Source: Cyanobium sp. N.Huapi 1H5
GTDB taxonomy: Bacteria; Cyanobacteriota; Cyanobacteriia; PCC-6307; Cyanobiaceae
NCBI RefSeq assembly: GCF_024345535.1
Contig: NZ_JAGQBH010000002.1
Location: 62,001-126,000, forward strand
Length of the DNA stretch: 64,000 bases
Reading direction: 5' to 3'
Shown here: positions 37,334 through 47,162 of the stretch, piece by piece
How the letters are laid out: each line of letters opens with the position of its first letter
Position numbering within the stretch: position 1 is the first letter of the stretch
The notes under the pieces: model-generated
Seen by the model: only the letters and a program-made list of their open reading frames with translations
The model's database searches: none
Told to the model about the DNA's origin: nothing
Program-made: the position numbers and the translations under genes

Positions 37334-39649
37334 ATGTCCCATCCGATGAAGTTCACGGTCGCCGATCTGCTCGACCACCTCTCCACGACCGATGCGGTGG
37401 CCCTGGCCAAGCTGGAGAAGTCGCTGGGCCTGACCACCAAGACCTGCAAGCAGCAGTTGCGCATCGGTCTGGATGCCCTGCTGCGGCTGGGGCTGGTGGA
37501 AGAGGACGGGGAAGGCCTCCGCGCCCGTGAGACTCCCGAGCTGATCCCGGCCCGGCTGCGCTGCTCGAGCAAGGGCTTCTGCTTCGCTCTGCGGGAGGAC
37601 GGCGGAGAGGACATCTACATCCGTGACCACCAGCTCAACCACGCCTGGAACGGCGATCGGGTCCTGGTGAAGATCACCCGCGAGGGCGGCCGCCGCCGCT
37701 CGCCGGAGGGGGGCGTGCAGTGCATCCTCGAGCGCCAGACCCCCAGCCTGCTGGCCCAGGTCGAGCGGCAGGAGGGTCAACTGGTCGCCGTCCCCCTCGA
37801 CGACAGGTTGCTCACCTCCGTCGTCCTGCCCGAAGAGGATGCGGTCCACCTCGATCCCGCCGAGGAGGCGGTGGTGGAGGTGAAGATCGATCGCTTCCCC
37901 GTGGCCCAGTTCGGTCCGGCCGGCCACGTCGCCCGCAGCCTGCCGGTGCACGGCGGGGAAGCAGCCGACACCGACCTGCTGCTGGCCAAGCATCGCCTGC
38001 AGGAGCGTCCGGCCTCCCCCCGCGCCACCCTGAAGCAACCCGCCGCCAAGCGCACCGACCTGACGGCCCTGCCCACCCTGATCCTGGAGGCCTGGGAGGG
38101 CGGCGAGGCCCCGGTGCTGCCCGCCATCTCTCTGGAGGAGCGTGAAGGCGGCTGGCGGCTGTGGGTGCACAGTCCCGCCGTGGCCGAGCGCATCGGCATG
38201 GGCAACAGCCTCGACACCTGGCTGCGGGACCAGGGCGAGGCGATCTGCCTCGGACGGCGCTGGCTGCCCCTGCTGCCCCCGGCCCTCGCCAAAGCCTGCG
38301 GCTTCCGTCCCGGCGACAGCCAGGCGGCGGTGTCGGTGGCCCTGGAGCTGGACGCCGAGGGGGCCCTCGAGCACTTCCGCTTCAGCCTGAGCCAGATCAG
38401 CCCCGATGCCCGGGTGGACCGGGCCGCGATGCAGGCCCTGGCCGAGCGCAAGCCCAAGGCCCGCACCGTCCCCGCTGCCCTCAAGGCCCTCAAGGATCAT
38501 CTGCCCCTGCTGGAGCAGCTGGTCCAGCTGAGTGGCCTACTGCGCCAGCGGCGCCTCGCGGCTGGCTCGATCGATCTCGACCTGCCGATGCCCGCCATCG
38601 ACAGCCTCGGCGACCTGCGGGTGCCCGCCCCGGATGCGGCCCTGCAGGGCTGGCTGGTGGAGCTGCCGGCCGAGGATCCGGTGGCGATCCTGCGGGAGGC
38701 GGTGCTGGTGGCCCAGCGGGCCCTGGGCCGCCACCTGCTGGCCCTGGAGTTGCCCGCCCTGTTCGCCCTCAATCCGGCGGCGGAGGCCACCGACATCAAC
38801 GACGTCGCCAAGGCGGCCCTCGCCCTCGACATCCCGATGGAGCTCAGTGCCGACGGCAACGCCAGCGCCGCCGAGCTCGCCGCCGTCTTCGCCGCCACCG
38901 ATCGCGGCCGGCCCCTGCAGCAGCAGCTGCGCGATGCCCTCCGGCCGGTGCAGCTGGCGGCCGAAGCCGGCCCCCACGCGGTGGCCGGTGAGGAGACCGC
39001 CGTGGCCCCCTGGTGCTGTCCGGCCCTCCACTACGCCGACATCTGGAACCAGCAGCTCCTGGTCAGCCTTCTGGTGGACGGCAAGGACCGGCCCAGCGTG
39101 CGCCACAAGGTGAGCACCGACCTGGCCAGCGACGCCTGCCACGGCAGCACCGACTGGCCCCTGCTGACCCCCGGCCAGCTGGCCCCCTACCAGCAGGGCC
39201 TGGAGCACGGCCTGGCCCAGCGCCTCAACGGCCGCTGCCGCTTCCTGCAGGAGCTCCAGGCCGATGTGCTCGCCCTGGCCCAGGCCCGCCACACCGAGCC
39301 CCTGGTCGGCCAGACCCTGCCCGGGGTGATCAGCGGCGTGCAGAGCTACGGCTTCTTCGTCGAGGTTCCCCCCTCCCAGGTGGAGGGACTGGTGCACGTC
39401 AGCTCCCTCAAGGACGACTGGTACGAGTACCGCTCCCGCCAGAACCGCCTGGTGGGGCGCAAGTTCCGTCGCACCTACATGGTCGGCGACGGGGTCGACG
39501 TGGAGATCCAGAAGGTGGACGCCCTGCGCCACCAGATCGACCTGGCGGTGCTCCAGCCCGAGGACTTCGAGCGGGTGGAGGAAGGGCCCGCCGATGGCAC
39601 GGCGAACGACGGCTTCGATGAAGCCAACGGCGCCGCTGACGAGGGCTGA
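37334..39649 (+). CDS. RNase II/R-family (RNB) protein with degenerate active site
   Basis: 771 residues; ATG 37346 (MKFTVADLL) is an equally good start. Order: N-terminal helix-turn-helix-like region, cold-shock-like domain (RLRCSSKGFCFAL, DIYIRDHQLNHAWNGDRVLV), RNB region, and a C-terminal S1 domain from about 657 (GVISGVQSYGFFVEVPPSQVEGLVHVSSL is split here only for description: GVISGVQSYGFF then EGLVHVSSL). Active RNase II/R enzymes have four aspartates in a D-x5-D-x-D-D cluster. Around residue 259-275, where it should be, the chain reads APVLPAISLEEREGG, with no such aspartates. It probably binds RNA without exonuclease activity. Confidence 0.87.
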   Translation: MSHPMKFTVADLLDHLSTTDAVALAKLEKSLGLTTKTCKQQLRIGLDALLRLGLVEEDGEGLRARETPELIPARLRCSSKGFCFALREDGGEDIYIRDHQLNHAWNGDRVLVKITREGGRRRSPEGGVQCILERQTPSLLAQVERQEGQLVAVPLDDRLLTSVVLPEEDAVHLDPAEEAVVEVKIDRFPVAQFGPAGHVARSLPVHGGEAADTDLLLAKHRLQERPASPRATLKQPAAKRTDLTALPTLILEAWEGGEAPVLPAISLEEREGGWRLWVHSPAVAERIGMGNSLDTWLRDQGEAICLGRRWLPLLPPALAKACGFRPGDSQAAVSVALELDAEGALEHFRFSLSQISPDARVDRAAMQALAERKPKARTVPAALKALKDHLPLLEQLVQLSGLLRQRRLAAGSIDLDLPMPAIDSLGDLRVPAPDAALQGWLVELPAEDPVAILREAVLVAQRALGRHLLALELPALFALNPAAEATDINDVAKAALALDIPMELSADGNASAAELAAVFAATDRGRPLQQQLRDALRPVQLAAEAGPHAVAGEETAVAPWCCPALHYADIWNQQLLVSLLVDGKDRPSVRHKVSTDLASDACHGSTDWPLLTPGQLAPYQQGLEHGLAQRLNGRCRFLQELQADVLALAQARHTEPLVGQTLPGVISGVQSYGFFVEVPPSQVEGLVHVSSLKDDWYEYRSRQNRLVGRKFRRTYMVGDGVDVEIQKVDALRHQIDLAVLQPEDFERVEEGPADGTANDGFDEANGAADEG

Positions 39650-39656
39650 TCCGCCG

Positions 39657-40307
39657 ATGGCGCCCTCCTCGCTCCCCGTGGTGCTGGCGGTGTCCGGCGC
39701 CTCCGCCCAGCCCCTGGCCGAGCGGGCCCTGCAGCTGCTGCTCGAGGAGGACCTGCCGGTCGAGATGGTCACCAGCCGGGGGGCGATCGGCGTCTGGCAG
39801 GCGGAGATGGGCCTGCGGGTGCCGTCCGAGCCCGACGCCCAGGAGCGCTTCTGGCGGGAACGCACCGGCTGCAGCTCCGGCCGGCTGCACTGCCACCGCT
39901 GGAACGACCAGGCCGCCGCCATCGCCAGCGGCAGCTACCTCACCCGCGGCATGGTCATCCTGCCGGCCAGCATGGGCACCGTCGGCCGGATCGCCTCCGG
40001 TGTGGCCCTGGATCTGATCGAACGGGCGGCGGATGTGCACCTCAAGGAGGGACGGCCCCTGGTGATCGCGCCGCGGGAGCTGCCCTGGAACCTGGTGCAC
40101 CTGCGCAACCTCACCCGTCTGGCCGAGGCCGGGGCCCGCATCGCCCCCCCGGTTCCGGCCTGGTACCACCAGCCCACCACGATCGGTGAGATGGTGGACT
40201 TCCTGGTGATCCGCGTCTTCGACACCCTCGGCCTCCAGCTCGGCTCCCTGCAGCGCTGGCAGGGGCCCGTGGGCCGGCCAGCACCGGACCAAGTCTCCAC
40301 CCCCTGA
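39657..40307 (+). CDS. ubiX: Flavin prenyltransferase UbiX
   Basis: 216 residues from ATG 39657. LAVSGASAQPLAERAL near the N terminus is the flavin-binding start, and SGSYLTRGMVILPASMGTVGRIASG with RPLVIAPRELPWNLVHLRNL are the family signatures. It makes prenylated FMN, the cofactor of UbiD decarboxylases, here most likely for plastoquinone synthesis. Seven bases after the RNB gene. Confidence 0.93.
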   Translation: MAPSSLPVVLAVSGASAQPLAERALQLLLEEDLPVEMVTSRGAIGVWQAEMGLRVPSEPDAQERFWRERTGCSSGRLHCHRWNDQAAAIASGSYLTRGMVILPASMGTVGRIASGVALDLIERAADVHLKEGRPLVIAPRELPWNLVHLRNLTRLAEAGARIAPPVPAWYHQPTTIGEMVDFLVIRVFDTLGLQLGSLQRWQGPVGRPAPDQVSTP

Positions 40308-40318
40308 CGCTCCGGACC

Positions 40319-40861
40319 GTGCTGCACCGCCTGCTGCTGCTGCCCCTGCTTTCGCCGCTGCTGGTGACCCTGCTGGTGGCGGCCCTCAACCCCAGCCCCT
40401 CCCTGGCCCTGCGGCTGCTCACCTGGCAGACCCCGTCGCTGCCGATCGGCCTGTGGATGGCGGCCGCCGCCGGCGGCGGCGCGGCCCTCAGTGCCGGCGC
40501 CACCGCCCTCGCCCTGCGCCAGGGGGGTCGCTCGCCCCTGCGGCGCACCGTCCGTCGCCCGGATCGGCTGGAGGACGACACCTGGAGTGCCCCCTGGGGT
40601 GGCTGGTCCGAGGGGCGTGCCGCCGCCGCCCCAGCCCCCGCCGCTCCATCGGCCACTCCATCGCCGGCTGCCGCCGGCCCCAGCCGCGCCCCCGGCGAGC
40701 CGGCGCCGACGGTCTCGGTGCCCTACCGGGTGCTGCACCGCCCGGAGACCGCCGAACCGCGCCCGTTCCGTCCCGAGCCGGCGGTGGCGTCGCGCCAGCC
40801 GGCCCCGGCCCCGGCCAGCGCCGTTGACGACTGGGGCCACGACGACGGCGAGGAATGGTGA
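40319..40861 (+). CDS. Hypothetical membrane protein with Pro/Ala-rich tail
   Basis: 180 residues from GTG 40319. Two hydrophobic segments (LLLPLLSPLLVTLLVAAL and LWMAAAAGGGAALSAGATAL) are followed by a basic stretch and a long proline/alanine-rich linker that ends in an acidic DDWGHDDGEEW. It looks like a small inner-membrane protein with a disordered cytoplasmic tail. No family recognised; it lies between ubiX and DUF2996. Confidence 0.65.
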   Translation: MLHRLLLLPLLSPLLVTLLVAALNPSPSLALRLLTWQTPSLPIGLWMAAAAGGGAALSAGATALALRQGGRSPLRRTVRRPDRLEDDTWSAPWGGWSEGRAAAAPAPAAPSATPSPAAAGPSRAPGEPAPTVSVPYRVLHRPETAEPRPFRPEPAVASRQPAPAPASAVDDWGHDDGEEW

Positions 40862-40938
40862 CGCCGGTCGCCCCGACAACCCTGGGCCCCTGGACGCTGC
40901 CTAAAGTTCCCGCACCTCCGCGCCCAGGGACCGCACCG

Positions 40939-41409
40939 GTGACCGAGACCCCCAGCAACACCCCCGACCCTGTCGCCACCTCGCCGGAGGCGAAGACCGC
41001 CGCCCCGGTGAAAACAGAGGCCCCCGCCGCCGCGAAAGCCAAGCCGCCCGCGCCTGAGGACAAGCCCTTCGAGGTCTTCGTGCCGGAGCTGCTGCTGCCG
41101 GCCCTGGTCAAGGAAATCGAGGCCTACGGCGGCCCGGCCCCGGAGCTGGTGTTCGAGCAGGGCCCCATGCCTGTGGTGGGAGCCGACTGCTGGATGGTCC
41201 GGGGTCGGCTTCCGGGGGAGCGCCGCTTCTGGCTCTGCTTCACCCGGCCCGACATCAGCTCCGCCAAGACCATCGCCCTCACCGAGGGGGCCGGCAGCCC
41301 CAGCCTGCTGGAGTCGTTCCTGATCGACGAGAAGAAGATGACGCTCTCGCTGCTGGTGTCGCGGGTGGTGCAGCGGCTCAACGGCCAGAAGTGGCTGGGC
41401 CCCAACTGA
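40939..41409 (+). CDS. DUF2996 protein
   Basis: 156 residues from GTG 40939, chosen because AGGGA lies 8 bases before it; ATG 40855 would add 28 residues. A disordered proline/alanine/lysine-rich N terminus precedes the conserved domain: [38 protein letters not shown] and the C-terminal helix [22 protein letters not shown]2996 is restricted to cyanobacteria and plastid-bearing organisms; function unknown. Confidence 0.82.
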   Translation: MTETPSNTPDPVATSPEAKTAAPVKTEAPAAAKAKPPAPEDKPFEVFVPELLLPALVKEIEAYGGPAPELVFEQGPMPVVGADCWMVRGRLPGERRFWLCFTRPDISSAKTIALTEGAGSPSLLESFLIDEKKMTLSLLVSRVVQRLNGQKWLGPN

Positions 41410-41412
41410 GGC

Positions 41413-41430
41413 GCCGGCCCGTTCGCCGGC
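41413..41430 (+). terminator. GC hairpin after DUF2996
   Basis: GCCGGC 41413-41418 pairs with GCCGGC 41425-41430 (self-complementary), loop CCGTTC. No T-run. Weak terminator candidate between DUF2996 and acsF. Confidence 0.3.
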
Positions 41431-41454
41431 TTCACATCCGCGGCTTCACATCCG
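41427..41454. repeat. Perfect tandem duplication, 2 x 14 bases
   Basis: CGGCTTCACATCCG occurs twice head to tail (41427-41440, 41441-41454), 59 bases before the acsF start. A TACGAT at 41478-41483 between repeat and start could be the acsF -10, which would put the repeat over the -35 region. Confidence 0.7.
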
Positions 41455-41512
41455 GACCGATCGCGGGGATCGATGCCTACGATGGCGGCCGAGCTCTCTG
41501 AACGCCCGCGCG

Positions 41513-42604
41513 ATGGTGCCTCCCGCCACCCAAGCCCCCACCGCCCCCCGGGTGGGCACCCCGGATGCCCCGGCCATCAAGGACCCGGTGAAGGACACGA
41601 TCCTCACCCCACGCTTTTACACCACGGATTTCGACGCCATGGCGGCGATGGATCTGCGGCCCAACGAAGTGGAACTGGAGGCCATCTGCGAGGAGTTCCG
41701 CAAGGACTACAACCGCCACCACTTCGTCCGCGACGGCCAGTTCGAAGGTGCCGCCGACAAGCTCGATCCGGAAACCCGCCGGGTGTTCGTCGAGTTCCTC
41801 GAGCAGAGCTGCACCTCGGAGTTCTCGGGCTTCCTGCTTTACAAGGAACTGAGCCGCCGCATCAAGGAGCGCAACCCGCTGCTGGCGGAATGCTTCGCCC
41901 ACATGGCCCGTGATGAGGCCCGCCATGCCGGCTTCCTCAACAAGGCCATGGCCGATTTCGGCCTCCAGCTCGACCTGGGCTTCCTGACGGCCACCAAGGC
42001 CTACACCCACTTCCAGCCCAAGTTCATCTTCTACGCCACCTACCTCTCCGAGAAGATCGGCTACTGGCGATACATCGCCATCTACCGCCACCTGGAGAAG
42101 CACCCCGAGAGCAAGATCTTCCCGATCTTCAACTTCTTCGAGAACTGGTGCCAGGACGAGAACCGCCATGGCGACTTCTTCGACGCCCTGATGAAGGCCC
42201 AGCCCGACACCGTGCGCGGCTTCACCGCCCGCCTCTGGTGCCGCTTCTTCCTGCTGGCCGTGTTCGCCACCATGTACGTGCGCGACGTGGCCCGCAAGGA
42301 GTTCTATGAGGCCCTCGGGCTTGATGCCCGCACCTACGACAAGTACGTGATCGCCAAGACCAACGAGACCTCCGCCCGGGTGTTCCCCGTGGTGCTCAAT
42401 GTCGAGCATCCCGAGTTCTACGAGCGGCTGGAGAAACTGGTGCAGAACAACGCCGCCCTGGATCGGGCCGACCGTTCCGGCGCCCCGGCCCCGGTTCGCG
42501 CCCTGCGCAAGCTGCCTCACTGGGTCGGCAACGGTGTCCAGATGGCCCGGCTGTTCCTGATGGCTCCGATCCGCAGCGAGCGCTTCCAGCCCGCCGTGCG
42601 CTGA
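41513..42604 (+). CDS. acsF: Magnesium-protoporphyrin IX monomethyl ester (oxidative) cyclase
   Basis: 363 residues. Diiron ligands are visible as two ExxH motifs, RDEARHAG and QDENRHGD, with further glutamates in [21 protein letters not shown] at the N terminus is typical of AcsF/ChlA. It forms the fifth ring of chlorophyll using oxygen, at the thylakoid membrane. It has its own upstream region. The presence of this enzyme is strong evidence for an oxygenic phototroph. Confidence 0.97.
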   Translation: MVPPATQAPTAPRVGTPDAPAIKDPVKDTILTPRFYTTDFDAMAAMDLRPNEVELEAICEEFRKDYNRHHFVRDGQFEGAADKLDPETRRVFVEFLEQSCTSEFSGFLLYKELSRRIKERNPLLAECFAHMARDEARHAGFLNKAMADFGLQLDLGFLTATKAYTHFQPKFIFYATYLSEKIGYWRYIAIYRHLEKHPESKIFPIFNFFENWCQDENRHGDFFDALMKAQPDTVRGFTARLWCRFFLLAVFATMYVRDVARKEFYEALGLDARTYDKYVIAKTNETSARVFPVVLNVEHPEFYERLEKLVQNNAALDRADRSGAPAPVRALRKLPHWVGNGVQMARLFLMAPIRSERFQPAVR

Positions 42605-42643
42605 GACGACCCGCCAGAATCGGCCCAGTTCTCCCTTCGCCGC

Positions 42644-44104
42644 TTGGTCGTCTCCCCTCCCACCGGCGCACCGGCCGCCAGTGCCCTCACCCTGTCTCCG
42701 GCGGCCCTCGGGGATCCGGCCTGGCGTTCCGTCCTCGAGCCGCTCCTGGCTGCGGGACGCTCGGCTGGAGCCGACCTGGTGGAGGTGTTCCTGGAGCGCT
42801 CGGATCATCTCGGCCTACTGGCCGAGCAGGATGTCATCACCAGCGTCAGCCCGGCCTTCGGCGCCGGGGCGGGTTTGCGGGTGTTCCTGGGGGACCGGGA
42901 CGGCTTCGTCTCCACCAATGACCTGAGCGCCGCCGGCCTGCGGGCCGCCCTTGAGCAGGCCCTGGGCATGCTGGGGCTGCTGCTCCCCTCCCAGGGCGGC
43001 AGGGCCTTTGATGGCCTGCCCGAGCTGCGCGACTTCGCCGCCACCAAGGAGGGTTGGCTCCAGGCCTGCCCGTCCCTGGCCGAGACCACCGGCCGTCTGC
43101 TGGAGGGCACGGGCCGTCTCGCGGCCCATGGCCAGCACCTGCAGGTGCGTCGCGGCAGCTATGCCCGTGACTGGCAGGAGGTGCTGGTGGCCGCCAGCGA
43201 CGGCACCTTCGCCCGGGACGTGCGGCTGCACCAGTCGGTGGGCCTCAATGTGCTGGCGGCCGACGGCGACCACCGGGCCAGCCTGGGCCGGCGCTACGGC
43301 ACCTCCGACAGCCCCGACGATCTGCGCCGCTGGGATGTGGAGGCCGCCGCCGTGGACGTCTGCAGCAGTGCCGGCACCATGCTCTATGCCGATTACGTCG
43401 AGGCCGGCCAGTTCCCCGTCGTGCTCGCCAACCGCTTCGGCGGTGTGATCTTCCATGAGGCCTGCGGCCACCTGCTGGAGACCACCCAGGTGGAGCGGGC
43501 CACCACCCCCTTCGCCGACATGGTGGGCCAGCCCATCGCCCATCCCTCCCTCACCGCCATCGATGAGGGTCTCACCGCCGGGGCCTTCGGCTCGCTGGCG
43601 ATGGACGACGAGGGCATGGAACCCCAGCGCACCGTGCTGATCGAGAACGGCATCCTGCAGCGCTTCCTCAGCGACCGGGCCGGGGAGCGCCGCACCGGCC
43701 ACCCCCGCACCGGCAGCGGCCGGCGCCAGAGCCACGCCTTCGCCGCCGCCAGCCGCATGCGCAACACCTACATCGCCGCCGGCCCCCACAGCCCGGAGGA
43801 TCTGATCGCCTCCGTTGACAAGGGGCTGTACTGCAAGTCGATGGGGGGGGGCAGCGTCGGCCCCACCGGCCAGTTCAACTTCGCCGTCGAGGAGGGCTAC
43901 CTGATCGAGAACGGAACCCTCACCAGGCCGGTGAAGGGGGCCACCCTGATCGGCGACGCCAAGGAGGTGATGCCCCGGATCTCCATGTGCGCCAACGACC
44001 TCGAGCTGGCTGCCGGCTTCTGCGGTTCGGTCAGCGGCAGCATCTTCGTCACGGTGGGCCAGCCCCACATCAAGGTCGACACCATCACCGTGGGAGGACG
44101 CTGA
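42644..44104 (+). CDS. tldD: TldD-family metalloprotease subunit
   Basis: 486 residues from TTG 42644. The metal motif HEACGH (HExxxH) lies in [14 protein letters not shown], and [20 protein letters not shown] and [11 protein letters not shown]-like sequence near the C terminus match TldD. In other bacteria TldD and TldE/PmbA form a heterodimeric protease that cuts small unfolded peptides. The PmbA partner follows after two bases, so the operon supports the same role. Confidence 0.92.
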   Translation: MVVSPPTGAPAASALTLSPAALGDPAWRSVLEPLLAAGRSAGADLVEVFLERSDHLGLLAEQDVITSVSPAFGAGAGLRVFLGDRDGFVSTNDLSAAGLRAALEQALGMLGLLLPSQGGRAFDGLPELRDFAATKEGWLQACPSLAETTGRLLEGTGRLAAHGQHLQVRRGSYARDWQEVLVAASDGTFARDVRLHQSVGLNVLAADGDHRASLGRRYGTSDSPDDLRRWDVEAAAVDVCSSAGTMLYADYVEAGQFPVVLANRFGGVIFHEACGHLLETTQVERATTPFADMVGQPIAHPSLTAIDEGLTAGAFGSLAMDDEGMEPQRTVLIENGILQRFLSDRAGERRTGHPRTGSGRRQSHAFAAASRMRNTYIAAGPHSPEDLIASVDKGLYCKSMGGGSVGPTGQFNFAVEEGYLIENGTLTRPVKGATLIGDAKEVMPRISMCANDLELAAGFCGSVSGSIFVTVGQPHIKVDTITVGGR

Positions 44105-44106
44105 GC

Positions 44107-45501
44107 ATGGGAACCACCGAATCAGCGGCCGCCAGCCTCGATGCCGAGGTGCTGCGCCAGCGCCTCGACCAGCTGGCCCAGCGTGAAGGAGTCCGGCGCT
44201 GGGATCTGGGTGCCTCCTGCAGCACGGACACCTCCGTGCAGGTCGACCGGGGCGAAGCCAAGCAGATGAAGGGCGCCCAGCGCAGCGCCATCACCCTCAG
44301 GGTCTGGAACGACGACGGCCTGGTGGGCATCACCAGCACCTCCGACCTCTCCGACGCCGGCCTGGCCCGGGCCCTGGCCGGGGCCCGCGACGCCAGCGCC
44401 TACGGCAACGTTGACGAAGTCCCCGACTTCTCCCCCCTGGCCACCGCGCCGCTGCCGGTGCTGGAGCAGCCGCTACGCCCGCCGGTGAGCATCCTCAGCC
44501 TGCTCGACACCCTCAAGGAGGCCGAGAGCGACCTGCTCGGACGCCACCCCGCCATCGGCACGGTCCCCTACAACGGCCTGGCCCAGCGCAGCAGCGATCG
44601 TCTCTACATCAACAGCGACGGCGCCTGCCGTCAGCAGCGCCTCACCACCGCCTCCCTCTACCTCTACGCCCGGGCCGAGGAGGCGGGCCGCAAGCCCCGC
44701 AGCAGCGGCGCCGTGCGTCTGGCCTACGGCGCCGCCGACCTCGATGTGGCTGGCTGCGTGCAGGAGGCGGCGGAGCGCACCATCGCCCACCTCGATTACG
44801 CCCCGATCCGCACCGGCCGTTACACCTGCGTGTTCAGTCCCGAGGCCTTCCTCGACCTGATCGGCGCCTTCAGCAGCCTGTTCAATGCCCGCGCCGTGCT
44901 GGATGGGGTCAGCCTTAGCCGGCGCGAGTCCCTCGGCGAGCAGCTGGCCGTCCCCTTCTTCTCCCTGCACGACAACGGCCTGCATCCGGCCAACGTGGGC
45001 GCGGCCGCCTTCGACGGGGAAGGCACGCCCACCCGCCGCCTGTCCCTGGTGGAGGGCGGGGTGCTTCGGCACTTCCTCCATTCGGAGGCCACGGCCCGGG
45101 CTTTCGGGGTCGCCCCCACGGGCCATGCCGGCCTGGGGGCCAAGGTGTCGGTGGGCCCCGACTGGTTCGAGATCGGCCCCACCCCCGGCAGCGACGGGGG
45201 CGCCCGGGGCCTCGACCGCTTCGCCTCCGGAGCCGGCGCTGGAGACGGCCTGGTGGTGATCGACTCCCTCTCGGCCCTCCATGCCGGCGTCAAGGCCAGC
45301 CAGGGCGCCTTCTCCCTCCCCTTCGACGGTTGGCTGGTGGAGGGCGGCACCGCGCGCTCCATCGAGGCCGCCACCGTGGCCGGTGACATCCGCACCCTAC
45401 TCAAGGCCATTGTGGGCTTCGAAGGGCCGGCCAAGGTGACCCCCGACGGTCTCTGCCCCCACGTGTGGGTGGAGGGTCTCTCGATCACCGGCGACGCTTG
45501 A
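44107..45501 (+). CDS. pmbA: TldE/PmbA-family protein
   Basis: 464 residues from ATG 44107. It shares the TldD/PmbA fold but has no HExxxH motif, as expected for the TldE/PmbA half. Recognisable parts are RGEAKQMKGAQRSAITLRVW, GLVGITSTSDLSDAGL, YTCVFSPEAFLDLIGAFSSLFNA (given in two parts: YTCVFSPEAF, DLIGAFSSLFNA) and VVIDSLSALHAGVKASQG. It completes the protease with the preceding TldD. Its stop overlaps the fmt start by 3 bases. Confidence 0.92.
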   Translation: MGTTESAAASLDAEVLRQRLDQLAQREGVRRWDLGASCSTDTSVQVDRGEAKQMKGAQRSAITLRVWNDDGLVGITSTSDLSDAGLARALAGARDASAYGNVDEVPDFSPLATAPLPVLEQPLRPPVSILSLLDTLKEAESDLLGRHPAIGTVPYNGLAQRSSDRLYINSDGACRQQRLTTASLYLYARAEEAGRKPRSSGAVRLAYGAADLDVAGCVQEAAERTIAHLDYAPIRTGRYTCVFSPEAFLDLIGAFSSLFNARAVLDGVSLSRRESLGEQLAVPFFSLHDNGLHPANVGAAAFDGEGTPTRRLSLVEGGVLRHFLHSEATARAFGVAPTGHAGLGAKVSVGPDWFEIGPTPGSDGGARGLDRFASGAGAGDGLVVIDSLSALHAGVKASQGAFSLPFDGWLVEGGTARSIEAATVAGDIRTLLKAIVGFEGPAKVTPDGLCPHVWVEGLSITGDA

Positions 45502-46556
45502 GAATCCTGTTCTGGGGCACCCCGGCCTACGCCGTGGTCAGTCTCGAGGCCCTTCAGCAGGCCGGCCACAGGATCGTCGGTGTGGTGAGCCAGCCCGACC
45601 GACGCCGGGGTCGGGGCAAGGCCCTGGTGCCCTCCCCTGTGAAGCAGCAGGCCCTGGAGCTGGGTCTGCCGGTGTTCACCCCCGAGCGGATCCGCCGCGA
45701 CCTGGCCTGTCAGCAGGCGCTGGCCGCTCTTGGGGCCGACGTCTCGGTGGTGGTGGCCTTCGGCCAGATCCTGCCTCCGTCGGTGCTGGCCCAGCCTCCC
45801 CTGGGCTGCTGGAACGGCCATGGCTCCCTGTTGCCCCGCTGGCGGGGCGCCGCGCCGATCCAGTGGGCCCTGCTGGAGGGGGACGGCGAGACCGGCGTCG
45901 GCATCATGGCCATGGAGGAGGGTCTCGACACCGGCCCGGTGCTGCAGGAGCGGCGCCTGTCCATTCCCTTGCTGGAGAACGCCGGCCAGCTGTCGCAGCG
46001 GCTGGCGCGGCTCACCGGGGAGCTGCTGGTGGAGGCCCTGCCCCTGATCGAGGCGGCGGGCCCCGGGCCGGAGCCGGAACGGCTCGCCCGCCTCGGGGTG
46101 TGTCCCCAGGCGTCCGATGGGGTGAGCCACGCCCGCCAGCTCACCAAGGAGGACACCTTGGTGGACTGGAGCGGCACGGCCCTGGCCATCCACCGCCGGG
46201 TGATGGGGCTGCACCCCAACGCCTTCTGCCCCTGGGGGGCCGAGCGTCTGAAGCTGCAGGCCACCGAACCTCTCGTTTCACGCCTGAGGGACCAGCTCAC
46301 TCCGGTGGCTGCCGCCCTGGCCGAGCGCTGGGGAAGCCCCAGCCAGGACGGGGCGGCAGCGAGCAGCTCGTCAGCGGCGGTCCCTGGAACCGTGCTCGCG
46401 GTGGTGGAGGGTGAGGGGCTGGTGGTGGCCACCGGCGGCTGTCCGGTGCTGCTGCGCCAGGCCCAGCTGCCGGGACGGCGTCCGAGCGAGGGTCAGGCCC
46501 TGATCCAGCAGCTGGGGCTCGTGGTTGGCGACCGGATCGGTGCAAATACCCCCTGA
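45498..46556 (+). CDS. fmt: Methionyl-tRNA formyltransferase
   Basis: 352 residues from TTG 45498, whose TG doubles as the start of the pmbA TGA stop. LRILFWGTPAYAVVSL opens the formyl-transferase domain, the catalytic asparagine and histidine are in WNGHGSLLPRWRGAAPIQ, and EGLDTGPVL carries the family aspartate. The C-terminal OB-like domain has an inserted alanine/serine-rich segment near residue 290. It formylates initiator Met-tRNA. Confidence 0.95.
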   Translation: MRILFWGTPAYAVVSLEALQQAGHRIVGVVSQPDRRRGRGKALVPSPVKQQALELGLPVFTPERIRRDLACQQALAALGADVSVVVAFGQILPPSVLAQPPLGCWNGHGSLLPRWRGAAPIQWALLEGDGETGVGIMAMEEGLDTGPVLQERRLSIPLLENAGQLSQRLARLTGELLVEALPLIEAAGPGPEPERLARLGVCPQASDGVSHARQLTKEDTLVDWSGTALAIHRRVMGLHPNAFCPWGAERLKLQATEPLVSRLRDQLTPVAAALAERWGSPSQDGAAASSSSAAVPGTVLAVVEGEGLVVATGGCPVLLRQAQLPGRRPSEGQALIQQLGLVVGDRIGANTP

Positions 46557-46664
46557 TCCGCTCTTTCGGCAAGGGGTGTTGACGTTTTGTTCCCTTAGGG
46601 GCGTCTCAGTGTTGGACCGCCGACGCAGGCAGTAGACCGAAGTCAGTGAATGGGTGGGGATGTC

Positions 46665-46862
46665 ATGACCAGCGAACTTTCCTTCGTCAACAGCACCGGC
46701 TCCGGCTGCCGGATCTTCCGGGACACCCTGGGCTGCTACGTGGCCAGCCATGAGCGGATTCCGGGCCAGCGGGTGATGAGCCCCACCCTGGCCGGCGCCT
46801 ATGCGGCCTGCCAGGGGTGGGAGCACCGGGCCCAAGGGGAGGAGCCGTCCGGGGCTGGCTGA
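46665..46862 (+). CDS. Small hypothetical protein
   Basis: 65 residues from ATG 46665 (ATG 46650 adds five). It has SGCRIFRDTLGCYVASHERIPGQRV and two more cysteine/aromatic positions (split here: SGCRIFRDTLGC, CQGWEH), with no membrane segment. A GGTGGGG stretch precedes it. The 108 bases upstream are intergenic. No family recognised; coding is plausible but not certain. Confidence 0.5.
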   Translation: MTSELSFVNSTGSGCRIFRDTLGCYVASHERIPGQRVMSPTLAGAYAACQGWEHRAQGEEPSGAG

Positions 46863-46898
46863 ACCTGCCGCCGGGAACGGAGTGCCCCAGCCTCCGGT

Positions 46899-47096
46899 TC
46901 AGCTGCCGGAGGCGAGCTCCTCCGGTTGGCGCCGGTGCAGTTCGTGCAGCCCTTCCAGTTGGTTATGCACGGCCACCAGCTGATCACGGATGTGGCGGCT
47001 GTTGTCGATGCGCTCCAGGGCGAGCAGCATGCCTTCGATCTGCGCCTTGCAGTCGATCAGCACGCGGCACTGGGTGGATCCGGGTTCGTAGGGCAT
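46899..47096 (-). CDS. Small helical hypothetical protein
   Basis: 65 residues, highly helical, with a heptad-like run (IEGMLLALERIDNSRH, HNQLEGLHELHRR) suggesting a small coiled coil. A strong AAGGAGG-complementary ribosome-binding site (GCCTCCTTCC on the minus strand is not SD, so support is weak) is absent. It superficially resembles the CsoR helical core but lacks the Cys-His-Cys copper ligands. Function unknown. Confidence 0.5.
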   Translation of the reverse strand: MPYEPGSTQCRVLIDCKAQIEGMLLALERIDNSRHIRDQLVAVHNQLEGLHELHRRQPEELASGS

Positions 47097-47162
47097 GTCG
47101 GAAGGAGGCAGATCCTCAGTTCACCCTAGGGAGGCGGCGGAGGCTGTCACAACCACTGCCGT

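Noticed and set aside
46579-46607. TTGACG promoter ahead of the small ORF at 46665
   Set aside because: No -10-like sequence at 16-18 bases; a single hexamer is not enough.
46899-47096. CsoR-type copper regulator
   Set aside because: Helical pattern only; the Cys-His-Cys ligand set is missing.
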